In this document: positions 44,258 through 53,053 of the stretch, in pieces
How the letters are laid out: each line of letters starts with the position of its first letter
Position numbering within the stretch: position 1 is the first letter of the stretch
From: Flavivirga algicola
Lineage (GTDB): Bacteria > Bacteroidota > Bacteroidia > Flavobacteriales > Flavobacteriaceae
Length of the DNA stretch: 64,000 bases
NCBI RefSeq assembly: GCF_012910715.1
Contig: NZ_JABBHF010000016.1
Location: 1-64,000, forward strand
Direction: 5' to 3'
Notes under the pieces: model-generated
The model's database searches: none
What the model was told of the DNA's origin: nothing
What the model saw: the letters and a program-made list of their open reading frames with translations, nothing else
Program-made: the position numbers and the translations under genes

Positions 44258-45301
44258 ATGAAAGTAGACTATATCGTTGTGGGAATAGGTCTGGCAGGCA
44301 TTAGTTTTTGCGAGCAATTAAAACTGCACAATAAAACATTTGTGGTATTTGATGACACCTCGCAGTTATCTTCTACAGTAGCAGGAGGTTTATATAATCC
44401 TGTGGTGCTAAAACGTTTTACGCCTGTTTGGAAAAGTAAGGAGCAACTAGCAATAGCATTGCCACTCTATGCACATTTAGAAAAAGAACTGGATGTAAAA
44501 TTAGATTATAAAATTCCTGTATACCGTAAGTTTGCTTCACTTGAAGAACAAAATGACTGGTTTGCAGCTTCAGATCAACCCATACTTTCAGAATACCTTT
44601 CAGAAACAATTATTAAAAATAAAAATAAGGCTGTTGAAGCCCATTTTGGGTTTGGAGAAGTTTTAAATACTGGAAGAATAGATGTAAAGACCATGATGAA
44701 AGCTTATAAGGCAGATTTATCGATAAATAAGTTATTGTTTGAAGCCGCTTTTGATCATGATGCTGTTAATATAGAAGACGATATCATTCGATATCAAAAA
44801 ATAACAACAACTAACATCGTGTTTTCCGAAGGATATGGTATGAAACAAAATCCTTATTTTAACTACTTACCGCTAGTGCCTGCTAAAGGAGAGTTAGTCA
44901 TTATTCAGGCACCAGATTTAAAAATAGACTATGTTTTAAAAGCAGGTGTTTTTTTAATTCCATTGGGTAGCGATTTATACATTGTTGGTGCCACTTATGA
45001 GTGGAAAGACTTAAGTAACGATATTACAGATAAAGCAAAAGAAACACTCTTAAACAAGCTTAAAAAGCTTATAGGCTGTTCTTTTGAGGTCGTAGATCAA
45101 GTAGCGGGAATTCGACCTACAGTTAAAGATAGGCGCCCATTAGTTGGAAGGCACCAAAAACACAAAAATCTTTATATACTTAACGGGTTAGGAACACGTG
45201 GAGTTATGATTGGTCCTTATGTAGCAAAGCAACTTTATAATTTTATAGAAAATAATGAGCCTTTAGACGCAGAAATAGATATTGATCGCTTTTCTTTTTA
45301 G
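44258..45301 (+). CDS. FAD-dependent oxidoreductase (DAO family)
   Basis: A 347-residue flavoprotein. N-terminal FAD dinucleotide-binding motif VDYIVVGIGLAGISFCEQL (3-21) and a C-terminal motif with GIRPTVKDRRPLVG and NGLGTRGVMIGP, typical of the glycine oxidase / D-amino-acid oxidase family. I start at 44258 because the in-frame upstream ATG at 44204 lies inside the gldN terminator. Substrate unknown. Single cytoplasmic gene following the gld set. Confidence 0.85.
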   Translation: MKVDYIVVGIGLAGISFCEQLKLHNKTFVVFDDTSQLSSTVAGGLYNPVVLKRFTPVWKSKEQLAIALPLYAHLEKELDVKLDYKIPVYRKFASLEEQNDWFAASDQPILSEYLSETIIKNKNKAVEAHFGFGEVLNTGRIDVKTMMKAYKADLSINKLLFEAAFDHDAVNIEDDIIRYQKITTTNIVFSEGYGMKQNPYFNYLPLVPAKGELVIIQAPDLKIDYVLKAGVFLIPLGSDLYIVGATYEWKDLSNDITDKAKETLLNKLKKLIGCSFEVVDQVAGIRPTVKDRRPLVGRHQKHKNLYILNGLGTRGVMIGPYVAKQLYNFIENNEPLDAEIDIDRFSF

Positions 45302-45324
45302 GGATGATTAAACAAAAACATTTT

Positions 45325-45385
45325 GTCATTCCTGCAAAAGCAGGAATCTACTTCATTATAAATAAGTTTCAATTTGAAAAAATCA
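45325..45385. repeat. Dispersed GTCATTCCTGC repeat, copy at 45 kb
   Basis: GTCATTCCTGCAAAAGCAGGAATC followed by TACTTCATTATAAATAAGTTTCAATTT. It matches the left half and tail of the 21056-21134 copy. Confidence 0.75.
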
Positions 45386-45465
45386 CAATTTTGTAGAGAA
45401 AACAAATTTTTGATACTTACCCAGAAATTATAATATAGCTTGCATAGAATTCAGGTTTATGCCAA

Positions 45466-45849
45466 TTATTTTTTAGCAAACGATTTGTCATAACTCATAA
45501 AAAAGTTTATCCAAATATTTCTTGAAAGTCTTAAAATAACAGGCATAAAAACAATTAAGGTAGCGATAATTGATATAAATACCACATGAATACTCGCCTT
45601 GAAAACAAAAAAGGAAATAACAAAAGCTGCAGTAGCAAATGCAATACCTACAGGGTAACTAACGTACATGGAACCATAGAAAAAAGAAGGTTCTATTTTA
45701 TATTTAGTTTTGCAATTACTACAATGTTCATGCATACTTAAGGCCTCAGATAAAATATAAGGATTTTTGTTTTTAAACATAGATTCCTCATGGCACTTTG
45801 GACAGGAACCTGTTAGAATACTATATAATTTTGTCCCTTTTTTAAACAT
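45466..45849 (-). CDS. DUF983-family membrane protein
   Basis: A 127-residue protein. An N-terminal double zinc knuckle: CPKC (18-21) and CSNC (42-45), then two transmembrane helices (about 62-82 and 84-108). This is the DUF983 arrangement, widespread and of unknown function, possibly linked to cytochrome oxidase assembly in some bacteria. It reads against its neighbours as a single gene, between a repeat and the ABC-F gene. Confidence 0.85.
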   Translation of the reverse strand: MFKKGTKLYSILTGSCPKCHEESMFKNKNPYILSEALSMHEHCSNCKTKYKIEPSFFYGSMYVSYPVGIAFATAAFVISFFVFKASIHVVFISIIATLIVFMPVILRLSRNIWINFFMSYDKSFAKK

Positions 45850-46027
45850 ATAATTTAATGTATTTTTGCAAGCGCAATAGAAAAATTAATTCTTGGTTAT
45901 AACCAAAAGTTTCTATTAAAATAGGTTATCTCGTATATCATTCTGAGTATGTCGAAGTGAAAACGATAGCCTTAACGCAAAAATAAGCCTTTAATAATTA
46001 AAGCGCTGTAATATAAGTTACATTTCT

Positions 46028-47941
46028 ATGATGAACATTCATAATTTATCAATTTCATTTCAAGGAGAATACCTGTTTGAGGATATTACATTTAAACTAG
46101 GTAACGGGGATAGAATTGGTCTTATCGGAAAAAATGGAGCAGGTAAATCTACAATGCTTAAAATTTTATCAAAGGAAATGGAACCAGATACAGGGCAAAT
46201 AGCCGCCGATAAGGAACTGAAAATTGGATTTTTAAAACAAGATATTGACTTTGTTTTGGGAAGAACCGTGCTTGAAGAAGCTTACGAAGCCTTTACTGAG
46301 ATTAAAGAACTAGAGGCAAAAATGGAGGGTATTAACACCCAATTGGCAGAGCGTACCGATTACGAAAGTGAAGGTTATAACCAATTAATGATCGATATTA
46401 ATGAACTTCAACATCAATATGAAATTTTAGGCGGTTATAATTATCAGGGAGATACAGAAAAAATTCTTCAGGGTTTAGGGTTTAAACGCCCAGATTTTAA
46501 TAAGCTAACCGATACCTTTTCCGGAGGGTGGCGTATGCGAATAGAACTGGCTAAATTACTTCTTCAAAACAATGATATTCTTTTATTAGATGAGCCAACA
46601 AACCATTTAGATATTGAGTCTATTATTTGGTTAGAAGGTTTCTTAAAAAATTATACAGGAGCCGTAGTTATCGTATCGCATGATAAAATGTTTTTAGATA
46701 ATGTGACCAATAGGACCATCGAGATTTCTTTGGGGAGGATTTACGATTATCCAAAACCCTATACAAAATACTTGGTATTGCGAAAGGAGTTAAGAGAACA
46801 GCAATTAGCATCTCAAAAAAATCAACAAAAACAAATTGAGCAAACAGAAAAACTTATTGAAAAGTTTCGTGCCAAAGCATCTAAGGCAACCATGGCACAA
46901 TCGCTTATTAAAAAGCTTGATAAAATTGATAGAATTGAAGTCGATGAAGATGATAATAGTGTGATGACCCTTAATTTTCCTGTATCTATAACACCTGGAA
47001 AGGTGGTGGTAGAAAGCGAAAATATTTCAAAAAACTATGGAGATAATCAAGTTTTAAAAAATATTGATTTACTCATAGAACGAGATAGTAAAACAGCTTT
47101 TGTTGGGCAAAACGGACAAGGAAAATCAACTTTAGCTAAAATTATAGTTGGAGATATAAAGCATGAAGGACATTTAAAACTCGGGCATAACGTACAAATA
47201 GGTTATTTTGCCCAAAACCAAGCAGAGTATTTAAATGGTAATAAAACCGTTTTAGATACCATGATCGATGCTGCCAATGAAACCAATAGGAGTAAAGTTC
47301 GCGATATTTTAGGATCCTTTTTGTTTCGAGGCGATGAGGTTGAAAAATATGTGCGTGTACTTTCTGGAGGCGAACGAAATCGTTTGGCATTGGCAAAATT
47401 AATGTTACAGCCATTCAACGTTTTAATAATGGATGAGCCAACAAACCACTTAGATATAAAGTCTAAAAATGTATTAAAAGAAGCTTTAAAAAGATTTGAG
47501 GGTACTTTAATTTTGGTATCTCACGATAGAGATTTTCTTCAAGGCTTAACGAACATAGTATACGAGTTTAAGGATCATAAAATAAAAGAGTATTTAGGCG
47601 ATATAGATTATTATTTAGAGCAGCGTAAGGTAGAAAGTCTTAGAGATGTTGAAAAGCGAACGGTCGTAAAGAAGGATGTGCCTAAAGAAAAGAAGCATCA
47701 ATCGTATGAAGATCAAAAAAAGCTAAAGTCTTTAAATAACAAGTTGAGTAATGTGGAATCTAAGATTAGTCAATTAGAACGGGATATAAAGGCTATAGAT
47801 TTAGAGCTTGAAATTAATTATGAAACAGTGACTTCTAAACCGAATTTTTTCGACGATTATCAAAAAATGAAAACAGATTTACAAGGCTTTATGGAAAAAT
47901 GGGAAGGGATTCAGTTGGAAATTGAGCAGTTTTCGGGATAG
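46028..47941 (+). CDS. ABC-F family ATPase (ribosome-associated)
   Basis: A 637-residue cytoplasmic protein with two ABC domains and no membrane helices. First domain: Walker A GKNGAGKST, signature SGGWRMRIELA, Walker B LLLDEPTNHLD. Second: GQNGQGKST, SGGERNRLALA, IMDEPTNHLD. A charged linker of the P-site tRNA-interaction type lies between them, and a C-terminal coiled coil (LKSLNNKLSNVESKISQLERD) follows. ABC-F proteins act on ribosomes (Uup/EttA type); the C-terminal coiled coil is Uup-like. It is a single gene; the start could be 46031. Confidence 0.93.
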   Translation: MMNIHNLSISFQGEYLFEDITFKLGNGDRIGLIGKNGAGKSTMLKILSKEMEPDTGQIAADKELKIGFLKQDIDFVLGRTVLEEAYEAFTEIKELEAKMEGINTQLAERTDYESEGYNQLMIDINELQHQYEILGGYNYQGDTEKILQGLGFKRPDFNKLTDTFSGGWRMRIELAKLLLQNNDILLLDEPTNHLDIESIIWLEGFLKNYTGAVVIVSHDKMFLDNVTNRTIEISLGRIYDYPKPYTKYLVLRKELREQQLASQKNQQKQIEQTEKLIEKFRAKASKATMAQSLIKKLDKIDRIEVDEDDNSVMTLNFPVSITPGKVVVESENISKNYGDNQVLKNIDLLIERDSKTAFVGQNGQGKSTLAKIIVGDIKHEGHLKLGHNVQIGYFAQNQAEYLNGNKTVLDTMIDAANETNRSKVRDILGSFLFRGDEVEKYVRVLSGGERNRLALAKLMLQPFNVLIMDEPTNHLDIKSKNVLKEALKRFEGTLILVSHDRDFLQGLTNIVYEFKDHKIKEYLGDIDYYLEQRKVESLRDVEKRTVVKKDVPKEKKHQSYEDQKKLKSLNNKLSNVESKISQLERDIKAIDLELEINYETVTSKPNFFDDYQKMKTDLQGFMEKWEGIQLEIEQFSG

Positions 47942-48038
47942 TATTTGTTAAAATTTAATGCGTTTTGTCGAATAAAATAGTTTTTCGTCGATATATTACC
48001 TATTTTCGTTAGTGAATTAATCCCAAATTTACGCGAAC

Positions 48039-48863
48039 ATGAAGACTTTAAAACTTTTAGCAATCTGCTTTTTTGTAACAGCTTATTCGTTTGCTAATGT
48101 TTCATCAGCCGAAAAAGACGCATTAATTGCTTTATATAAAGCAACCAAAGGAACCCAGTGGACGGCCACTTGGGATTTAAATACCTCCATCAATACGTGG
48201 TATGGCATAAAAGTAGAAGACAATAAAGTTGTTGAAATTAATTTGCAATTCAACAACCTTCAAGGAGAACTGCCACAAGAAATAGGAAACTTAATATACG
48301 TTAAAAAAATCAATTTAGGTTTTAATAAACTAACGGGAAAGCTTCCATTAACCCTAAAGAATTTAAAAGAATTAAGGTCTTTAGAATTGTTTATGAATAA
48401 CTTTGAAGGAGATATTCCTGTAGAATTGGGTGAATTAAAAAAACTAGAAGCTTTAAAGCTTTACAGTAATAAATTTGCTGGTAACATTCCCGATTCGTTA
48501 ATGAGTTTAACTAATTTAAAAGAACTTTTATTAGGAAGCAATTATTTAACGGGTCAGATTCCAAGAGAAATATATGCGCTCTCTAAATTAGAAAAGTTGA
48601 GCCTTATGGACAACAAAATGGATGGCGAAATTCCAGTTGAAATAGGACAATTAACAAATTTAGAAGAATTATTGTTGTCTACGAACCAGTTTACAGGTGA
48701 TTTACCAATGGAACTTATGAATTTGACCAAGTTAAGCACTATGATGGTTAGTGATAATAATTTAAACGAAGAATATATTAGTACTTCTGGTAAAAACCCA
48801 CCTAGCTTAATGCATATAGAAATGCAAAGTGCTACGGCTACTATGGACATTGAAAAAGAATAA
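48039..48863 (+). CDS. Secreted leucine-rich-repeat protein
   Basis: A 274-residue protein. A signal peptide (1-19, SFAN), then an N-cap (DALIALYKATKGTQWTATWDLNTSINTWYGIKVE) and about seven plant-type LRRs of the form LKKLEALKLYSNKFAGNIP, LTNLKELLLGSNYLTGQIP, LTNLEELLLSTNQFTGDLP. The GNIP/GQIP/GDLP ends are the hallmark of extracellular LRRs. It is predicted outside the cell and may bind proteins or surfaces; no membrane anchor or T9SS C-terminal domain is seen. Confidence 0.85.
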   Translation: MKTLKLLAICFFVTAYSFANVSSAEKDALIALYKATKGTQWTATWDLNTSINTWYGIKVEDNKVVEINLQFNNLQGELPQEIGNLIYVKKINLGFNKLTGKLPLTLKNLKELRSLELFMNNFEGDIPVELGELKKLEALKLYSNKFAGNIPDSLMSLTNLKELLLGSNYLTGQIPREIYALSKLEKLSLMDNKMDGEIPVEIGQLTNLEELLLSTNQFTGDLPMELMNLTKLSTMMVSDNNLNEEYISTSGKNPPSLMHIEMQSATATMDIEKE

Positions 48864-48888
48864 TTTAAATTTTAATTTTTGCTTAAAG

Positions 48889-48915
48889 AGTCGACATAAT
48901 CTGTCGGCTTTTTTA
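48889..48915 (+). terminator. Terminator after the LRR gene
   Basis: AGTCGACA and TGTCGGCT form an 8-bp stem with one G-U pair, followed by six T, 25 bp after the stop. Confidence 0.65.
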
Positions 48916-48926
48916 GTTTTATACAT

Positions 48927-49109
48927 ATGTTAGAGCATTATTTTACATGTCCGCATTGTTGGGAAAGGATTTCTGTATTGGTAGATAGTTCTATTTCTAA
49001 ACAATCCTATATTGAGGATTGTGAGGTGTGTTGTAACCCGATACAAGTCTCACTGCAATTCTTGAATACAGAATTGATAGATTTTCAGGCAACTAGCATC
49101 GAGCAATAA
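48927..49109 (+). CDS. CPXCG-motif cysteine-rich protein
   Basis: A 60-residue protein with two zinc-knuckle pairs: CPHC (8-11) and CEVCC (32-36), the CPXCG family pattern (a four-Cys zinc site). It is a small soluble protein of unknown function, common in bacteria. It lies 60 bp before the tRNA-fMet gene and after the LRR gene. Length is that of the family; no oddities. Confidence 0.85.
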   Translation: MLEHYFTCPHCWERISVLVDSSISKQSYIEDCEVCCNPIQVSLQFLNTELIDFQATSIEQ

Positions 49110-49127
49110 AATTTTTTATCTTTATGC

Positions 49128-49157
49128 TTGTTATACTTAAAAAGGATTGTATATTTG
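49128..49157 (+). promoter_or_regulatory. Promoter of tRNA-fMet
   Basis: TTG (49128-49130), 19 bp, TATATTTG (49150-49157), then the tRNA 12 bp later. A near-ideal Bacteroidetes promoter. Confidence 0.65.
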
Positions 49158-49168
49158 CAGTCCAATAT

Positions 49169-49245
<77 letters not shown>

Positions 49246-49434
49246 TAAAACCAAGGCTTTGCAGAAATGTGAGGCCTTTTTTAATTCTCAGGGTACAACA
49301 TAGGTACAACACTTGGTCTTGATTCTAAGTGACTCTTATCTATAGAAGATATATGTATACTACTTTTGATCTTCATACCCGTTTTAGTTGTGATTTTTCT
49401 TATAAATAGAATGAGATTTTAAATGAAAATATTT

Positions 49435-49442
49435 TACATTTG
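49435..49442 (+). promoter_or_regulatory. Candidate -7 element (TACATTTG)
   Basis: TACATTTG lies about 80 bp before the lipoprotein start. No clear -33 element is seen. Confidence 0.35.
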
Positions 49443-49520
49443 TGACCTAGTAATTTTCCCTCAATATTTTAATAGCATATAAATAACTATTTAATTTACT
49501 AAACTTTTAAATATATGCAC

Positions 49521-50960
49521 ATGAAATCCTATTTTAACTACACACTTAAGTTTGTAGTTATATTATTTGTCCTAACTTTATTTTTAACAAACTGCGAAAA
49601 AGAAGCTGTTGTAGAAAAAGAACAAATTGTAGAAGAAGCGATACAGGAAAAGCTTATTAAAATTGAAGATGTCTCCGTCAATGAAATACCTCAAATTAAA
49701 AGGTTCTTAAACAGAAATCCTATAGTAACAAAGTCTGTCACCAATAAAGGAGTTAGTTCTAAAACAGATGAAACAGCATTTGGTACTGTTGATTTTTCTA
49801 ATATAAAAAAACTCACAGATACATTAGGTCAAGTCACTTACACATTTAGGATGATAAAACCATCTACTCAGACAAGTGAAGTTGAAGAATATTACTTTGA
49901 TAATTTGGTGATTAAAGTTTTAGGAGACAAAAGCGATTATGAAGCCTATATTTTAAGATATACTTATGGAGGAGAGTATAAAGAAGTAGATTATGAATAC
50001 TATGGTCTCTCAGGTAAAATAGAACATTACCCATTAACAGAAACGTCCTTTGGATTGGATTTTATCGACCCTGGTTTAACAGCTAGAGATAGTTGTAGAC
50101 TTTATGTAGTTTCGGATTGTGGAATGGCAGGTCATCATAGTAGCTTAGATTACCCATGCCAATCACAAACCTTATCAGTTACAATTTATGTAGAATGCTT
50201 CGGACTGTCAGACGAAATTCTTATCTCAGGTAATTACGTAAACCCAGATGATACAGGGGGCGATCCAAGTCATGGAGGTAGTGGTAGGCCTGGTTCAACA
50301 AGCCCTGTAAACTCTCCTTACGATGCATTAGAAATGTCAAAGTATGATGCTTTAGATAGGTTATTAAATCTTAGAAATTGGGAATTTGCTTGGCTGTATA
50401 AATTAGAAAACCATGAAACGGCAATGCAAATTTATGATTTTCTTGAAAAGGATGCCTCTGATGAAGCTAAAGAATTTGCTGAATATGTTATAAAAATTTT
50501 AATGGCTAATCCAGATGCTAACCCTTTCTTGGGTTCGGATTGTAGAAGTTTTGAATATGCCCAGCCACCAGGAGCATTACAGAAAGGATGTGCTGTCAAA
50601 AACTTTGATCACAGGTTTTATACTACAGGTGTTAGATCTAATGGTAGCCCATACTATGGTGAAATTGATATTAATATTGATACTGCCTATTTTACTATGC
50701 CGTCTTGGATGTCTAATGGACGTGCTGCTAACCTTACAGCGCTAGCAGTTACTGCTGCGATAAAGTCCGCAGATTTATACTTTTTTTCAAACCCAGATGT
50801 TACAAAGTTTAAATTAGCAGAGGTTTTCAAAGACGCAATTAATGCTCAATTATCTTTAGTTGGAGGTAGTTTAAGCTCAGTAGCTCCCTTTCCTATACCT
50901 AACCCTGCACCTTATGTTACAAGTGTTTTAGGTATAAGTAACCCCTTTGATTGCGATTGA
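49521..50960 (+). CDS. Large lipoprotein of unknown function on a tRNA-linked island
   Basis: A 479-residue lipoprotein with signal peptide and lipobox LFLTNC (Cys about 25); an ATG two codons earlier (49515) is also possible. The mature N-terminal part is charged (VVEKEQIVEEAIQEKLIKIEDV). A middle region has several cysteines (CRLYVVSDCGMAG, CQSQTL) and a flexible GGDPSHGGSGRPGSTSP linker. The C-terminal part is beta/alpha mixed. No domain recognised. It is the main gene of the 2.4-kb segment between the tRNA-fMet repeats and is followed at once by 50960. Confidence 0.65.
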   Translation: MKSYFNYTLKFVVILFVLTLFLTNCEKEAVVEKEQIVEEAIQEKLIKIEDVSVNEIPQIKRFLNRNPIVTKSVTNKGVSSKTDETAFGTVDFSNIKKLTDTLGQVTYTFRMIKPSTQTSEVEEYYFDNLVIKVLGDKSDYEAYILRYTYGGEYKEVDYEYYGLSGKIEHYPLTETSFGLDFIDPGLTARDSCRLYVVSDCGMAGHHSSLDYPCQSQTLSVTIYVECFGLSDEILISGNYVNPDDTGGDPSHGGSGRPGSTSPVNSPYDALEMSKYDALDRLLNLRNWEFAWLYKLENHETAMQIYDFLEKDASDEAKEFAEYVIKILMANPDANPFLGSDCRSFEYAQPPGALQKGCAVKNFDHRFYTTGVRSNGSPYYGEIDINIDTAYFTMPSWMSNGRAANLTALAVTAAIKSADLYFFSNPDVTKFKLAEVFKDAINAQLSLVGGSLSSVAPFPIPNPAPYVTSVLGISNPFDCD

Positions 50961-51511
50961 TGAAAAGTTTTATTAGTTTGTTATTGATTTTAATTATAAA
51001 CCAGAACAGTTATTTTGTGGGCTATATTGAATTTGAAAAAGTATTAGGAAAGCATATTTCTATCGCAGAAGAAATCATTGGAACTGATTTTGAAAATAAG
51101 CTTTTTGAAAAGAGTTATTATTATATAGCTAATGAGTCTATCAAAAAGGGTTTTTGTGGTATGAGCTATAATATGCTAACAATAATGACTAATGAAAAAG
51201 ATACTGTACAATCAATTACGGTTCATTTTCAAAAAGTGATTGATCGTCAATTTTATGATTCGATTGTTGAAAAGTATGGAAAACCAGATAACATTCAAAT
51301 AATCGAAAATAGACAACTTGAAAGTGAATCTGTTACTGAAGATGATGAGGGTCAGGTTATTCAAACGTTAAGGAAGAGTACTTTTAGTCTAAAAGAAGGT
51401 AGTTTCGAAGAAAGACCTTTATATATTATATGGAAGAAAGAAAGTTTTGAAGTAAAAGCCTTTTTAAGACATGAACAAAATATCAGTGAAATAACCTTTA
51501 GTTTGAAATAA
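50960..51511 (+). CDS. Hypothetical secreted protein
   Basis: A 183-residue protein starting MKSFISLLLILIINQNSYFVGY, a hydrophobic N-terminus that is probably a signal peptide. The ATG at 50960 overlaps the stop codon of the previous gene (TGATG), so the two are translated together; a TTG three codons earlier is not needed. The rest is mixed alpha/beta with a single Cys (KKGFCGMSYNMLTI). No domain recognised. It pairs with the lipoprotein gene and may act with it. Confidence 0.65.
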   Translation: MKSFISLLLILIINQNSYFVGYIEFEKVLGKHISIAEEIIGTDFENKLFEKSYYYIANESIKKGFCGMSYNMLTIMTNEKDTVQSITVHFQKVIDRQFYDSIVEKYGKPDNIQIIENRQLESESVTEDDEGQVIQTLRKSTFSLKEGSFEERPLYIIWKKESFEVKAFLRHEQNISEITFSLK

Positions 51512-52511
51512 ACCTTTTAAAGTACTTAAATAGATTTTAAAACCTACAACAAATTTAATTTTCATTAAAATTTTCTATTTCAAAAATAAATATGATTTCC
51601 AATAAAATAGTAGAGAGATAATTTTCTGGAAAGTGATTATTCTCATAACCCGAAGGTCACTGGTTCGAGTCCAGTTCCCGCTACTAGCAAAGACAAGGGT
51701 TTCAAGAGATTGAAACCCTTTTTTATTTCTTGAGTACAACATAGGTACAAAATTGGACCAAGAACAAAAGCTGTTTGTAGGCAAAAATTTGAGTTGATAT
51801 AAAGCCTAAGAATTGAACATATTTTGATACTTCGGTCCCTTTTTTATAAGATTTGAATACTCAACCCAGTTGTTAAAAACAGACATAAGGTAAGTCCAGG
51901 CCCGTCGTAAGAATAGAACACGGAACATCGAAAGCCAGGAGCAAGTGTTGGGGTTGAGCCAAGGCGCGACGCGATGTTTTGGGATCGGTTCGTCTGAGTA
52001 TAGCGTGAGGCGAAATTCCTATGATGGAGCGTCTTTTCCCCTGCCTGCCAGCAGGCAGGTTTATTATTTTTCTTTGGACGGGCAAAGGAAAAGTAAATCA
52101 TTAAAAAAGCTGGGAATTTGCTCGGAAACGGATACTGTTTATATATAAAACCCTCCTAAATTTCGATGCCATCGAAATTGTCCTCCCTTTATAAAAAAGG
52201 GAGGAGCAAGTCTAATTCATGTTTTCGTGTTCTGTTTCAAGGATTGAGGATCATTTTATTTTAGCATTGAAAAAAGAACGCTTTTTTATTTCACACACAA
52301 CTTTTAAACATGATCTCTTTTAAAGTAGTATGTGGTATTAGGTTTTATGAAGGGCTTACCTTAATTTTTGGCCACAAACATGCGTTATATTGCACTTTTT
52401 AAAACTAATTATATATAATATATCGTAAAATTGTTAAAAAGAGCATTAAAAAGCACTATTTAGTGAATTTATAAGGAAATTTTTATATTTTAGCATTAAA
52501 AGAGCCGTATA
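51512..52511. other. 1.0-kb non-coding, repeat-rich stretch
   Basis: Holds the second tRNA-fMet repeat with its hairpin (51642-51750). A GC-richer block (about 51870-52115) has many short 'gacgcgatg' type words and no convincing ORF. There is a 20-bp palindrome (52040-52059: CCTGCCTGCC/GGCAGGCAGG with GCAGGC overlap) and two hairpins, AATTTCGAT-GCC-ATCGAAATT (52159-52179) and CCTCCCTTT-ATAAA-AAAGGGAGG (52182-52204). The upstream half of hipB's control region lies near 52390-52510. Confidence 0.6.
51642..51687. repeat. 46-bp direct repeat, copy 2 (partial tRNA-fMet)
   Basis: Identical to 49200-49245 over 46 bp, from the anticodon loop of tRNA-fMet to the base after the acceptor stem. No 5' half, so not a functional tRNA. 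It is the scar end of an integrated element. Confidence 0.85.
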
Positions 52512-52730
52512 ATGCACTTTAAAAATTTAGTTATAGCTATAAAAGAACGTAGGGAAATGCTTCAGGTGACACAAGAGGCTTTATCAGAACTCTCAGGTGT
52601 TGGGCTTCGTACGTTAAAACAATTTGAAAGCGGAAAAGGAAATCCCACTTTAAAAACATTAGAAAAACTTGCTGATGCACTAGGTTTAGAATTAACACTA
52701 AAGGTGAAATCAATAGATACTAAATCATGA
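52512..52730 (+). CDS. hipB: HipB-type antitoxin (HTH)
   Basis: A 72-residue XRE-family HTH protein. The helix-turn-helix lies around TQEALSELSGVGLRTLKQFESG (about 19-40), with the GNPTLKTLEKLADALG segment shared by HipB proteins. It probably represses its own operon and binds the toxin. It overlaps the next gene by 4 bp (ATGA). First of a three-gene set: hipB, HipA N-terminal-like, HipA kinase-like. It stands on the second tRNA-linked island. Confidence 0.85.
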   Translation: MHFKNLVIAIKERREMLQVTQEALSELSGVGLRTLKQFESGKGNPTLKTLEKLADALGLELTLKVKSIDTKS

Positions 52731-53053
52731 GAGCAGCAGAAGTTTTATATAAAAACGAAGTATCAGGTATATTATCACAATTAGATGATGGAAGTTTTGT
52801 ATTTCGATATACTAAAGAGTGGTTTGAAGCCGATAATCGACCTTCAATAAGTCTAACTTTGCCTAAAAATAGGCAAGAATACCATTCCGAATACTTATTC
52901 CCTTTTTTTTACAGTATGCTACCAGAAGGCACTAATAAACAAATAATCTGTTTTGAAATGCGTGTAGACACTAATGATGTTTTTGGTTTGCTACTTACTA
53001 CAGCAGAGTATGACACTATAGGTGCAGTAACTATTAGAAAAATAAATAAGTAA
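52727..53053 (+). CDS. HipS-like protein (free-standing HipA N-terminal domain)
   Basis: A 108-residue protein that corresponds to the N-terminal subdomain of HipA (RAAEVLYKNEVSGILSQLDDGSFVFRYTKEWF..., FFYSMLPEG). In the E. coli HipBST system the equivalent free-standing HipS neutralises the HipT kinase. It overlaps hipB by 4 bp and ends on the base where the kinase begins (TAATG). The split order hipB-hipS-hipT is the standard tripartite form, so I expect this to be an antitoxin or modulator. Confidence 0.85.
   Translation: MRAAEVLYKNEVSGILSQLDDGSFVFRYTKEWFEADNRPSISLTLPKNRQEYHSEYLFPFFYSMLPEGTNKQIICFEMRVDTNDVFGLLLTTAEYDTIGAVTIRKINK

Noticed and set aside
51642-51687. A second functional tRNA-Met
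   Set aside because: Only the 3' half is present; there is no D-arm or 5' acceptor strand.
51575-51784. Minus-strand frame across the tRNA repeat
   Set aside because: It is only the translation of the antisense tRNA-fMet fragment; the same peptide appears at 49085-49312 over the real tRNA.
51844-52148. Three overlapping short frames in the GC-richer block
   Set aside because: They overlap each other on both strands, have no start signals and show no domain; the block looks non-coding.
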